From an uncultured Ruminococcus sp. (GTDB taxonomy: Bacteria; Bacillota; Clostridia; Oscillospirales; CAG-272), in contig CACZNC010000006.1 in assembly GCA_902782445.1 (NCBI GenBank), positions 16,879-80,878 on the forward strand: DNA of 64,000 bases. The letters run 5' to 3'. Both the position numbers and the translations under genes were made by a program. Within the stretch, counting starts at the first letter, position 1. Each line of letters begins with the position of its first letter. The notes beneath the pieces are model-generated. The model made no database searches. It was not told where the DNA came from and saw only the letters and a list, made by a program, of their open reading frames with translations. This document shows positions 9,531 through 19,065 of the stretch, piece by piece.

Positions 9531-11276
9531 ATGGCTATGGTTAATGTGAAAATCAACGGCGCGGATTATTCCGTTCCGTCCGACGTCACCGTACTGGAAG
9601 CTTGTCGGTATGCGAACATCGATATCCCGACGCTTTGCTACCTGAAGGACGTCAATCAGATCGGCGCGTGCCGTCTCTGTCTCGTCGAAGTCAAGGGCGC
9701 CCGCGGAATGGTCGCCGCCTGCGTGTACCCCGTGAACGAGGGCATGGAGATCACCACCAACTCCCCGAAGATCCGTCAGATCCGCAAGACGAACCTGGAG
9801 CTGGTCCTCTCCGCCCACGAAAAGAAGTGCCTCTCCTGCATCCGCTCCACCACCTGCGAACTCCAGAAGCTCGCCCAGGAGTACAAGTGCGAAGAGACGA
9901 AGTTCTGCTACTCCCCGAAGGAGAATCTGGAACCCATCGACGCTTCCTCCCCCTCCATCATCCGCGACAACAACAAGTGCATCCTCTGCCGCCGCTGCGT
10001 CGCCGCCTGCGAGAAGCTCCAGGGCATCTCCGCGATCCGCGTGGTGAACCGCGGCTACGACTCCAAGGTTGCGACGATGTTCGAGAAGCCTCTCGCCGAG
10101 ACCTCCTGCATCAACTGCGGCCAGTGCATCGTGGCCTGCCCGGTCGGCGCCCTCTATGAGAAGGACGACACCCAGAAGATCCTCGACGCCATCGCCGATC
10201 CCACCAAGCACGTGGCGATCTGCACGGCTCCCTCCGTCCGCGCCACCATCGGCGAATGTTTCGGCTACGAGCCCGGCACCGACTGCGAAGGCAAGATGGT
10301 CGCCGCCCTCAAGAAGCTGGGCTTCGACGGCGTGTACGACATGAACTTCACGGCGGACCTCACCATCATGGAAGAGGCCTACGAGTTCATCGACAGAGTC
10401 AAGAACGGCGGCAAGCTGCCTCTCATGACCTCCTGCTCGCCCGGATGGGTCAAGTACTGCGAGCACTACTTCCCGGAGATGATCGACAATCTCTCCACCT
10501 GCAAGTCTCCTCAGCAGATGTTCGGCGCGGTCTACAAGACCTATTTCGCCGAGAAGATGGGGCTCGATCCCAAGGATATCGTCTTCGTCTCCGCGATCCC
10601 CTGCACCGCGAAGAAGTTCGAAGTGGGCCGCGAAGGTCAGGACGTGAACGGAATGCCCGGCGTCGACATCGCTGTCACCACCCGTGAGCTCGGCCGCATG
10701 ATCAACCAGGCCGGCATCGACTTCAAGGCCCTCGCGGACGAGAAGTTCGACCAGCCCATCGACATCGGTTCCGGCGCGGGCGCGATCTTCGGAGCCACCG
10801 GCGGCGTTATGGAAGCTGCTCTCCGCACCGCGGCCGAAGTCCTCACCGGCAAGCCCCTCGAAAAGATCGACTTTGAAGAAGTCCGCGGCACCGAAGGCCT
10901 CAAGTTCGCCACCTACAAGATCGGCGATCTGGAAGTCAAGGTCGCGGTCTGCTCCGGCGCGGCGAACGCGAAGAAGCTGCTCCGCGGCGTTCAGGACGGC
11001 ACCTACGACGTGCAGTTCATCGAAGTCATGGCCTGCCCCGGCGGATGCGTCAACGGCGGCGGTCAGCCCACCCAGCCCGCGGAAGTGCGGAACAAGGTCG
11101 ACCTCAAGAAGGTCCGCGCGGCCGTTCTCTACGACGCCGACGCGAAGAAGCTGGAGTACCGCAAGTCCCACGAGAACCCGCTCATCAAGAAGATCTACGA
11201 GGAATTCCTCGGCGAGCCGAACTCCCACAAGGCTCACGAACTCCTTCACACGCACTATGTGAAGAGAGGTCTCTGA
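9531..11276 (+). CDS. hndD: [FeFe] hydrogenase catalytic subunit (HndD/HydA-like)
   Basis: A 581-residue catalytic subunit producing or oxidising H2. The N terminus has a plant-type [2Fe-2S] domain (CYLKDVNQIGACRLCLVEV), a His-ligated 4Fe-4S motif (HEKKCLSCIRSTTC) and two 4Fe-4S motifs (CILCRRCVAAC, CINCGQCIVACP). The H-domain has TSCSPGW (L1), IPCTAKKFE (L2) and EVMACPGGCVNGGGQP (L3). L1 reads C-S instead of the textbook C-C, a variant I associate with multimeric clostridial enzymes. The C-terminal small-subunit domain ends in YEEFLGEPNSHKAHELLHTHY-like sequence. It closes the operon, and a strong terminator follows 23 bases after the stop. Confidence 0.95.
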   Translation: MAMVNVKINGADYSVPSDVTVLEACRYANIDIPTLCYLKDVNQIGACRLCLVEVKGARGMVAACVYPVNEGMEITTNSPKIRQIRKTNLELVLSAHEKKCLSCIRSTTCELQKLAQEYKCEETKFCYSPKENLEPIDASSPSIIRDNNKCILCRRCVAACEKLQGISAIRVVNRGYDSKVATMFEKPLAETSCINCGQCIVACPVGALYEKDDTQKILDAIADPTKHVAICTAPSVRATIGECFGYEPGTDCEGKMVAALKKLGFDGVYDMNFTADLTIMEEAYEFIDRVKNGGKLPLMTSCSPGWVKYCEHYFPEMIDNLSTCKSPQQMFGAVYKTYFAEKMGLDPKDIVFVSAIPCTAKKFEVGREGQDVNGMPGVDIAVTTRELGRMINQAGIDFKALADEKFDQPIDIGSGAGAIFGATGGVMEAALRTAAEVLTGKPLEKIDFEEVRGTEGLKFATYKIGDLEVKVAVCSGAANAKKLLRGVQDGTYDVQFIEVMACPGGCVNGGGQPTQPAEVRNKVDLKKVRAAVLYDADAKKLEYRKSHENPLIKKIYEEFLGEPNSHKAHELLHTHYVKRGL

Positions 11277-11299
11277 TCTCAGATCCGTTTGATCCATGG

Positions 11300-11332
11300 A
11301 CCCGGAGGAGAGAAAATCTCCCCCGGGTTTTT
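11300..11332 (+). terminator. Rho-independent terminator after hndD
   Basis: ACCCGGAGGAGA and TCTCCCCCGGGT pair across a GAAAA loop and are followed by a T run. It ends the hydrogenase operon. Confidence 0.88.
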
Positions 11333-11669
11333 GAATTTGCCTGGGTATTGAGAGAGGCGGAAACGGAATGGAGTGCAGTGGGAGATTTATGTTTTTTGTA
11401 TGGGAGCGCTCCGCTGGAATTCGGGGGACGCGCGGTCGTTTGGCTGGAGAGTGGAGCGATCTTCGCGGGTTTTTGCAGATTCAGAAATGACGAGCGGAAC
11501 ATGGAGACAACCGCGCTTGATCGCCGGTCGTGCGGTTGAAACATGCGCAGGACAAGTCCTGCGGCCTCCGGCGGAGATTCAGGCGCGCATTCGGCGTTGT
11601 CGCGTTTTCGGGTGTCGGGATCTGAAAGTCTGTCCTCGCGCGGATCAAGAGAATCAAGGGGGGCGGTAA

Positions 11670-11685
11670 TGTTTTACGTGAAACG
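11670..11685. promoter_or_regulatory. parS-like palindrome (14/16)
   Basis: TGTTTTACGTGAAACG matches the Firmicute ParB site TGTTTCACGTGAAACA at 14 of 16 positions. It lies at the inner end of the left repeat arm. Binding by ParB is inferred. Confidence 0.5.
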
Positions 11686-11702
11686 ATTTCTTTTTCTGCC
11701 AG

Positions 11703-11718
11703 TGTTTCGTGTGAAACG
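11703..11718. promoter_or_regulatory. Degenerate parS-like palindrome (13/16)
   Basis: TGTTTCGTGTGAAACG matches the parS consensus at 13 of 16 positions and lies 17 bases after the previous site. Confidence 0.35.
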
Positions 11719-11906
11719 ATTCTGCTACTCCGTCAGACAGGCCGCCGCACGTTCCATTTCGCCTTCACGGTGTCATTCTGAACGAAGTGAAGAATCTCCC
11801 AACATCAAGGCTAACCCATCCTCCACGTGCGGAGATTCTTCGTCGCAGGCTCCTCAGAATGACAACGAGAAGCGGAACGCGGGGGTCAGCCGTCCTGAAT
11901 GAAAAA

Positions 11907-11922
11907 CTTTTCACGTGAAACA
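11907..11922. promoter_or_regulatory. parS-like palindrome (14/16)
   Basis: CTTTTCACGTGAAACA matches the parS consensus at 14 of 16 positions, with the ACGTG core intact. It lies at the inner end of the right repeat arm, mirroring the site at 11670. Confidence 0.5.
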
Positions 11923-12282
11923 TTATCCCGACCGACCGCACTCTGTCCCCTTCAATGCGCGACTGAATTACCGCCGCAAGCCAGCACGACTGCGTCGGTG
12001 CGCACGACTGCGTCGGTGCGTCAGACATTGTCTGCGCATGTTTCGGCTTCACGAACACAGACCGCGCGAGGAAAACGCCATGTTCCGCTCGTCATGTCTA
12101 AATCGGCAGAAGCCCGCGAGGACCGCCCCATTCCCCGGCTGAACGACCGCGCGTCTCCCGAATCCTTGCGAAGCGGGCGAAGCGCTCCCATACAAAAAAC
12201 GTAAATCCCGCACGGCACAAGCCCAGACACGGACAAACACCCACTCTTCTTTGAATTTTCGGTAAATATCGGCGAAAGGTTC

Positions 12283-12311
12283 TTGACAAGCGGAGCCGGC
12301 GGGGGTATAAT
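12283..12311 (+). promoter_or_regulatory. Consensus sigma-A promoter
   Basis: Perfect TTGACA (12283-12288) and TATAAT (12306-12311) with a 17-bp spacer, 84 bases upstream of the beta-helix lipoprotein start. Confidence 0.9.
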
Positions 12312-12394
12312 CGTTCTATATGGAACGACATATTTGGTCATCGTGACCGCCAAGAAAGGATATGCCCCGCCTCCGGGGTTCAAACCAAACCGAC

Positions 12395-13345
12395 ATGAAG
12401 AAAACGCTTGCTCTCCTCCTCGCCGCGCTGACCGTGGCAGCTTCCGCGCTCTTCTCCTCCTGCTCGACCGGGACGGGCGACGACGGAACGACCGCCGGCG
12501 CCGCGCTGGAAAAGAAATCCACCGAAATCGTCCTGAACGGCTCCACCGCGACGTGCGATTCCTCCTCGGTCTACATCGGGGAAGACGGCAAGATCACGGT
12601 TTCCTCCGCGGGGACCTATCTCGTCACCGGCACCCTTGACAACGGATCCATCTACGTGGACTGCGTCGACGCCGGGGTCATCACCCTCGTGCTGAAGGAC
12701 GCCCACATCACCAACGACGACGGCGCGTGCATCCACATCAAGAAGGCGCAGGACGCGGTCGTCACGCTCTACGAGGGCACCACGAACACCCTCACGGACG
12801 GATCGGTCTACAAGTTTGACAATCCCGAGGACACCGAACCCGACGCCGCGCTGTATTCGAAGGAAGACCTGACGATCAACGGCACCGGCACCCTCGTCGT
12901 GGACGGCAACTATTCGAACGGCATCGTCTCGAAGGACGGGCTGAAGATCGAGAGCGGCACGATCCAGGTCGACGCGGCCCGCCACGGTATCAAGGGCAAG
13001 GACTACCTCGTGATCAACGGCGGCACGATCACCGTCAACTCCCTCCGCGACGGCATCAAGTCCACAAACTACGACAACGAGACGGTGGGCTACATCCAGA
13101 TCAACGGCGGCACCGTCAACGTGATGTGCGAGGACGAAGCGGTCCAGGCCGTCACATCGATCAGCTTCAACGGCGGTCAGGTCAGCCTCGGCTCCACCAA
13201 CAACGGTGTGAAGTGCGACGGCACGATCAACTTCAACGGCGGCACGGTATCCATCGACGTGGAGGACAATGCTCTGAACGCATTTGTCATCAACAAGAAG
13301 GAAGCCTGCACTGTGACCATCAGCGGCGCGCCTTACAACGGCTGA
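12395..13345 (+). CDS. Secreted carbohydrate-binding beta-helix lipoprotein (DUF4353-like)
   Basis: A 316-residue exported protein with a signal peptide (KKTLALLLAALTVAASALF) and a Cys at the cleavage site (FSSC), so probably a lipoprotein. The body is a parallel beta-helix of repeating NGGTI/V-x-V units (LVINGGTITVNS, IQINGGTVNVM, ISFNGGQVSL, INFNGGTVSI), as in the carbohydrate-binding DUF4353/Cthe_2159 family that binds acidic pectic sugars. The frame also opens at 12362, but the ATG at 12395 directly precedes the signal peptide. It ends abruptly (TISGAPYNG) about 40 bases before a repeat element, so a C-terminal truncation is possible. Substrate specificity is not readable. Confidence 0.75.
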   Translation: MKKTLALLLAALTVAASALFSSCSTGTGDDGTTAGAALEKKSTEIVLNGSTATCDSSSVYIGEDGKITVSSAGTYLVTGTLDNGSIYVDCVDAGVITLVLKDAHITNDDGACIHIKKAQDAVVTLYEGTTNTLTDGSVYKFDNPEDTEPDAALYSKEDLTINGTGTLVVDGNYSNGIVSKDGLKIESGTIQVDAARHGIKGKDYLVINGGTITVNSLRDGIKSTNYDNETVGYIQINGGTVNVMCEDEAVQAVTSISFNGGQVSLGSTNNGVKCDGTINFNGGTVSIDVEDNALNAFVINKKEACTVTISGAPYNG

Positions 13346-13384
13346 GACAATCTGATAGTGATTTCACGCTAACCCATGTCAAAG

Positions 13385-13565
13385 TTTTCGTCCACCTTTT
13401 TCAAAATGGTGGCCGGGGATGCACAGCTCCCCTGGTGTCGGGACAGCGTCCTGACCCGAAGTCCGCAGACTTCGGAACACCCATGACTTCCAGAGAGTTC
13501 CTCTTTTGGTTCTCGTGTTCAATTTATTGAACCGGCTCCTCGATAAAGGAGAAAAGAACGGCTGG
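13385..13565. repeat. Structured repeat, copy 2 (inverted relative to copy 1)
   Basis: Reverse complement of the element at 7045-7225, with the same hairpins in the same order. It differs by an insertion of about 18-20 bases (GGGGATGCACAGCTCCCC, itself palindromic) between the GGGACAGCG and CCACC... hairpins, and by a few substitutions. It lies directly downstream of the lipoprotein gene. Confidence 0.85.
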
Positions 13566-13612
13566 AATCTTAGATTAACATGATTCAGACGGAAACAGTA
13601 TAAAATAAACGG

Positions 13613-13643
13613 GGAAGGGGTTTCGGACTCCTTCCTCATTTTT
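13613..13643 (+). terminator. Rho-independent terminator
   Basis: GGAAGGGGT and ACTCCTTCC pair across TTCGG and are followed by CA and a run of six T. It lies downstream of the beta-helix lipoprotein and repeat copy 2, upstream of groES. Confidence 0.75.
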
Positions 13644-13688
13644 TGCGTCCAACCGATGTCAAGCAGTCCGGGAACCGGGCCCTTTGAT

Positions 13689-13697
13689 TTAGCACTC
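13689..13697 (+). promoter_or_regulatory. Orphan CIRCE half-site
   Basis: An exact TTAGCACTC, the left half of CIRCE, lies 101 bases before the full element. No matching GAGTGCTAA follows at nine bases. It may be chance or a relic of an upstream operator. Confidence 0.3.
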
Positions 13698-13756
13698 TCC
13701 TCCCCGATCTGCGCAAAAAGCGGTTGTGAATAAATTGTAAACTCTTCCGAAAACCC

Positions 13757-13785
13757 TTGATTTTTCCACCGGGTGAGCGTACAAT
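13757..13785 (+). promoter_or_regulatory. groESL promoter
   Basis: TTGATT at 13757-13762 and TACAAT at 13780-13785 with a 17-bp spacer, just upstream of the CIRCE operator so that transcription starts at or before it. Confidence 0.8.
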
Positions 13786-13797
13786 AGGGACACGAGG

Positions 13798-13824
13798 TTA
13801 GCAGTCAGATAATTTGAGTGCTAA
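13798..13824. promoter_or_regulatory. CIRCE operator (HrcA binding site)
   Basis: TTAGCAGTC-N9-GAGTGCTAA matches the CIRCE inverted repeat with one mismatch in the left half (G for C). It lies between the promoter and groES, the standard place for heat-shock repression by HrcA. Confidence 0.93.
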
Positions 13825-13840
13825 ACCGCGAAAATCATAA

Positions 13841-14161
<321 letters not shown>

Positions 14162-14175
14162 TTCACCGAAATTAA

Positions 14176-15828
<1,653 letters not shown>

Positions 15829-15844
15829 TCCCCGAAAAATCAGG

Positions 15845-15879
15845 AAGGGAGGAATCCGAAAGGGTCCCTCCCCTTTTTC
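15845..15879 (+). terminator. Rho-independent terminator after groEL
   Basis: GGGAGG pairs with CCTCCC across a purine-rich loop and is followed by C and five T. Confidence 0.8.
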
Positions 15880-15985
15880 GTAAAGAGACCGCTTTCCGTC
15901 ATGGGACGGCACGGAAAATCGGGACAGGCCCCGCGAAAAGGAGTATGATAAAGGCACGACGGGCAGAGGAACGGGAGGGAAGGCC

Positions 15986-16906
15986 GTGAACTGGATCGAA
16001 GGGATCATGCGCTCCATCGACTACGTGGAGGACCACCTCGCGGACGAAATCGACTACGCGGAAGCCGCAGCGCGGAGCTATTCGTCGCCGTACCATTTTC
16101 AGAGGGTGTTTTCGATCCTCTGCGGCTGCACCCTCGGCGAGTATATCCGGTGCCGGAGGCTGACGCTGGCCGGCGCGGAGCTCGCGGGAGGGGACGCGAA
16201 GGTGATCGACGTCGCGCTGAAATACGGCTACGATTCCCCGGACAGTTTTGCGAAGGCCTTCCAGAAATTCCACGGCATCACCCCCTCCGAAGCGCGCCGG
16301 AAGGGGAGCATGCTGAGATCCTATTCCCGCCTGTCGGTCAAAATCTCTTTGGAAGGCGGAAACATCATGGATTACAGGATCGAAAACAAAGAAGCGTTCC
16401 GGCTGCTCGGATTCAAAAGACGCTTTTCCGGGACGCCCGGCGAACCCCCCGAGACCCGCGTGAAAAAGGAAGCGGATTTCTTCACCTCCACGCGGTGCGG
16501 ACAGTTTTTGCTGGCGGGCATGGCAAAGGACTCGGATACCCAGTACGGCATTCTCGGCAATTTCGGGGAGGACGGCTACGATTTCTGGATCGCCGGAAAG
16601 GTGCCGGAGGATCTGATCGACGTATATCGGAAACCGGAATATGTCGGAGATCAAATCGCGGATCTGCTCGGCCTGGAACCGGTCGAAATCCCGGCGGGGC
16701 TCTGGCTGGTCTGCGAGACCGAACGGTGTCAGTACCCCACGGACAAATTCCTCTTCCTCCGTCAGGAAGCTGTGTCAAACTGGCTCCCCGATTCGGGATA
16801 TGAACTGCGGGAGGGCCCGGAGATCGAGGTCGCGCACTGGTATGACGACGACCGGTATCTGGAACGCTACATCGAAATCTGGCTCCCGATCCGGAAGAAG
16901 GAATGA
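15986..16906 (+). CDS. AraC-family regulator with GyrI-like effector domain
   Basis: A 306-residue transcription regulator starting at GTG (GGGAAGG upstream). The N-terminal ~105 residues are the double helix-turn-helix AraC domain (IDYAEAAARSYSSPYHFQRV and VIDVALKYGYDSPDSFAKAF, ending HGITPSEAR). From about residue 125 it has a GyrI/SOUL-like effector-binding domain (MDYRIENKEAFRLLGFK, later PAGLWLVCETERC and IEIWLPIRKKE), as in Rob/BmrR-type regulators that sense small hydrophobic molecules. The ligand and targets are not known. It converges on the ArsR-type regulator and shares its terminator hairpin. Confidence 0.9.
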   Translation: MNWIEGIMRSIDYVEDHLADEIDYAEAAARSYSSPYHFQRVFSILCGCTLGEYIRCRRLTLAGAELAGGDAKVIDVALKYGYDSPDSFAKAFQKFHGITPSEARRKGSMLRSYSRLSVKISLEGGNIMDYRIENKEAFRLLGFKRRFSGTPGEPPETRVKKEADFFTSTRCGQFLLAGMAKDSDTQYGILGNFGEDGYDFWIAGKVPEDLIDVYRKPEYVGDQIADLLGLEPVEIPAGLWLVCETERCQYPTDKFLFLRQEAVSNWLPDSGYELREGPEIEVAHWYDDDRYLERYIEIWLPIRKKE

Positions 16907-16910
16907 AAAA

Positions 16911-16953
16911 AGGGAAGGACCTGATGCAAAAACCGCGTCAGGTCCCTTTTCCC
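16911..16953. terminator. Bidirectional terminator between convergent regulators
   Basis: AAGGACCTGA pairs with TCAGGTCCCTT, with A-rich and T-rich flanks on both sides, so it can stop transcription in either direction. The right arm contains the stop codon of the ArsR-type gene. Confidence 0.75.
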
Positions 16954-17516
16954 GCGTCCCCGTCCGTCACCCGGTACAGATCCGCCCCGCCGTCGGGGTT
17001 TTTGCGCCGCGCGAGCATCCCGAAGGCGATCATTTCCCGGCGGACAAAGCAGTAGTCCGGGACGGAGATCTCCTCCAGCAGGGCGTCGAGCTCCTTTTCC
17101 CCGTATTCCCGACCCGGGTCGAGGAAGCGCAGAAGATGCCGGAGCACGATCTCCCGCTTTTTCCGCTGGGAGGGCATTTTCGAGAGCTTCCCGTTTTCGA
17201 AGAACGCCGCGAGCACCTCCTCCCTGTACCGCGTGTCGTCGTCCGGCTGGGGGACCGTTCCGACAAGCGAGGCGAGGGTCGCGCCGAAGACCTCCCGGTT
17301 CGCGGAATAGATCCGGTAAAACTGCGTCCGGCTGCAGGTCACGAGTCCCGCGGATTCCAGCTTTTTGAGGTGGAAGCTCACCGTCGCCGAGGTCAGGCCG
17401 AGCCTCGACGCCAGAAGCTCCACGTAGGAATCCTCCGTGAGCAGGATGCGCAGGATCGCAAGCCGGGATTCGTCCCCGAGGGCCTTGAAGACCGCGAGCG
17501 CGCTTGTGTCCGCCAT
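16938..17516 (-). CDS. ArsR-family regulator with C-terminal DUF2087-like domain
   Basis: A 192-residue repressor-like protein. Residues ~5-75 form a winged helix of the ArsR type (LAVFKALGDESRLAILRILL, LASRLGLTSATVSFHLKKLE). The C-terminal part has FFENGKLSKMPSQRKKREIVLRHL and KELDALLEEI..DYCFVRREMI, matching DUF2087. No metal-binding Cys pair of classical ArsR is seen. It follows the protein at 17518 by one base, so the two are co-transcribed and probably autoregulated through the palindrome at 18156-18173. Confidence 0.85.
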   Translation of the reverse strand: MADTSALAVFKALGDESRLAILRILLTEDSYVELLASRLGLTSATVSFHLKKLESAGLVTCSRTQFYRIYSANREVFGATLASLVGTVPQPDDDTRYREEVLAAFFENGKLSKMPSQRKKREIVLRHLLRFLDPGREYGEKELDALLEEISVPDYCFVRREMIAFGMLARRKNPDGGADLYRVTDGDAGKGT

Positions 17517-17517
17517 C

Positions 17518-18099
17518 TCAGCCCTCCTCCTCCTGTACGTTCTCCCGCCACGGCTCGTCCTCGTAGGTCCAGCGTTCGAAGGGATAGGTCCCGTTCTCCC
17601 TCCACCATGCGAGCCATTCTCTGAGGACGGCGTACAGCGTTCCGAGTACGATCCGGCTCTCGAAGACCTGCTCCGCGTTCCCGGAATCGACCCCGGCGCG
17701 CAGCTTTGCGAGATGCTGGTCGATGAACGCCTGATGGAGGAATGCGGTCGATCCTGCGAACTGTGCCCACGCGCTCTTTTCGTCCTCCGTCAGCGCGGCG
17801 TATTCCGGCCCGTCGGGTTCCGGAATGCCGAACCGCCGCAGCATGTTCTTCCGGGCATGGCTCTGTTCTTTCATCGGAACGCGGTTGTAGTTGAAGCAGA
17901 CGAACGTCCGCGCGAGCTTCGCCATATTCAGCTGAATGGACAGCGCGCGCTTTTCGAGCTTCTTCTCCTTCGGCGCGGATCTCAGAGCCGATTCATATTC
18001 GCCGACGTACCGCTCCGCGATGCCGCACAGGACATCCCGGGCCGCGCAGGTGACGGGGTAGGCCGCCCGGTCTTCGGGTGTGAAATTGTGATCGCTCAT
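17518..18099 (-). CDS. Uncharacterised protein co-transcribed with an ArsR-type regulator
   Basis: A 193-residue cytosolic, helix-rich protein that I do not recognise. It opens HNFTPEDRAAYPVTCAARDV, and contains Trp/Tyr-rich segments (LREWLAWWRENGTYPFERW) and one region LNMAKLARTFVCFNYNRVPM. There is no signal peptide or membrane segment. The start is well supported by AGGAGGTGATT ten bases upstream and a consensus promoter. Coupling to the ArsR/DUF2087 regulator suggests that it is the regulated effector gene, but no function can be assigned. Confidence 0.6.
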   Translation of the reverse strand: MSDHNFTPEDRAAYPVTCAARDVLCGIAERYVGEYESALRSAPKEKKLEKRALSIQLNMAKLARTFVCFNYNRVPMKEQSHARKNMLRRFGIPEPDGPEYAALTEDEKSAWAQFAGSTAFLHQAFIDQHLAKLRAGVDSGNAEQVFESRIVLGTLYAVLREWLAWWRENGTYPFERWTYEDEPWRENVQEEEG

Positions 18100-18121
18100 G
18101 GAATCACCTCCTGACAGTATT

Positions 18122-18173
18122 ATTATAACCGTCTAAATACTTTTTGTCAAGAGTTTTTAGATAAATATCTAAA
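18122..18173 (-). promoter_or_regulatory. Promoter with overlapping ArsR-type operator palindrome
   Basis: On the minus strand, TTGACA (18145-18150) and TATAAT (18122-18127) are spaced 17 bp. Immediately upstream lies a perfect 8-bp-arm palindrome TTTAGATA-TT-TATCTAAA (18156-18173), and a further half-like TATTTAGAC falls inside the spacer. The layout suggests autoregulation by the ArsR/DUF2087 protein of this operon. Confidence 0.8.
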
Positions 18174-18197
18174 TAATTTCCGGAAGAACCCGGAAAA

Positions 18198-18225
18198 GAA
18201 AAAAGCCCCCGTTCAGACGCGGGAG
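18198..18225 (-). terminator. Possible terminator of the cyclo-ligase gene
   Basis: On the minus strand CCCGCGT...ACGGGGG is followed by CTTTTTTC. The stem is short with a wide loop and overlaps the stop codon, so support is limited. Confidence 0.4.
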
Positions 18226-18824
18226 CCGGTTTTGCAGGAGAAGATCCCCTCCTCCGTCGCCAGATAGTCCGCCGGGACGTCGTGGGGTTCCGTCGGGACC
18301 GAATCCGAGAGCAGGGCTTCAAAACAGAGGCAGAGAGTCACGGGCTTTCTGCCGGCCGCGAGAAACCGGTCGTAATATCCCCCGCCATGGCCGAGCCGTT
18401 CTCCCTTCCGCGTGACGGTGACGCAGGGGACGAGGGCGAGGTCGATTGCACAGGGTTCCGCCGTCTCCGGGGGATTTGCCGGATCGAAAGCCGGTTCCGG
18501 GATCGAGAACAGTCCCGGGACGAGATCGGCGAGGGAGCGGATCCGCACGGCAAGCATCGCCGGGGTTCCGTCTTCCGTCCGGAGGCATTTCGGGACGTAC
18601 ACTGCCTTGCCCTCCGAAAGCGCGGATCCGATCAGACGGCGGGTATCCGGCTCCTTCCCCATGCTGACGTAGAGAAAGACCGACCGGGCGTTTTTCCAGA
18701 GCGCCGAGGAGAGGATCTTCTCCCCGATCTCTGCCCCGGATCTCGCGGCTTCCTCCGCCGTCACGGCTTCCAGTCTTCGCCGGACCGACGCCCGCAGTAC
18801 GCGCTTTTCCTCCGCGATCCCCAT
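18213..18824 (-). CDS. 5-formyltetrahydrofolate cyclo-ligase
   Basis: A 203-residue cytosolic enzyme that converts 5-formyl-THF to 5,10-methenyl-THF with ATP. The signature GHGGGYYDRFL lies near residue 152, with RKGERLG just before it, and the N terminus has the usual K-R-x-L-R (EEKRVLRASVRRRL) ATP-binding start. The ATG at 18824 has GGAGGGAAT upstream; the frame runs on further upstream but without homology. Monocistronic with its own promoter. It fits with the folate enzymes MetF and methyltransferase at 42-45 kb. Confidence 0.93.
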   Translation of the reverse strand: MGIAEEKRVLRASVRRRLEAVTAEEAARSGAEIGEKILSSALWKNARSVFLYVSMGKEPDTRRLIGSALSEGKAVYVPKCLRTEDGTPAMLAVRIRSLADLVPGLFSIPEPAFDPANPPETAEPCAIDLALVPCVTVTRKGERLGHGGGYYDRFLAAGRKPVTLCLCFEALLSDSVPTEPHDVPADYLATEEGIFSCKTGSRV

Positions 18825-18857
18825 GCCGTATTCCCTCCGGTTTCCGCTTTTTTCTTC

Positions 18858-18887
18858 ATTATAGCACGCCGGGGGAGCGTATGTCAA
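18858..18887 (-). promoter_or_regulatory. Promoter of the 5-formyl-THF cyclo-ligase gene
   Basis: On the minus strand TTGACA (18882-18887) and TATAAT (18858-18863) with an 18-bp spacer, 34 bases from the start codon. Confidence 0.75.
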
Positions 18888-18991
18888 GGCGGCCCCTCGG
18901 TGCTTCTGTCCAGTTTCGCCCTCTCCGTTCTCCCCTCCGCTGTGAAGATTCACGATTTTCATCCGCCGGGGGTTTTGTTTCCCGAAACCAC

Positions 18992-19020
18992 TTGACAGGG
19001 AGGGGGAAAACGCGTATAAT
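18992..19020 (+). promoter_or_regulatory. Promoter of the arginine operon, with possible ArgR-box overlap
   Basis: Perfect TTGACA (18992-18997) and TATAAT (19015-19020) with a 17-bp spacer. The -10 overlaps the weak palindrome GTAT-N8-ATAC (19014-19029), which is AT-rich like ARG boxes. Regulation by ArgR is only suggested. Confidence 0.85.
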
Positions 19021-19065
19021 TATGCATACACTCTGAAAAAGTATACCGAACGGGAGGGAGCGGAT

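Larger units (their letters stand above)
11381..12209. repeat. Long imperfect inverted repeat (arms ~300 bp)
   Basis: The left arm (about 11381-11690) and right arm (about 11905-12209) are reverse complements with scattered differences. Both contain, in the same order, GTTTTTTGTATGGGAGCGCT, ACGCGCGGTCGTT, ATGACGAGCGGAACATGG, AAACATGCGCAG and a parS-like palindrome at the inner end. The central ~220 bases hold a smaller inverted repeat (11771-11799 with 11831-11864) of the TGTCATTCTGA...GAAGAATCTC type that is widespread in bacterial genomes. A partial third copy of the arm lies at about 24405-24660. No gene is recognised in the ~1.0 kb between the hydrogenase terminator and the promoter at 12283. 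Confidence 0.85.

Noticed and set aside
18213..18962. Longer 5-formyl-THF cyclo-ligase starting at 18962
   Set aside because: It would include the promoter at 18858-18887, and the family start matches the ATG at 18824.
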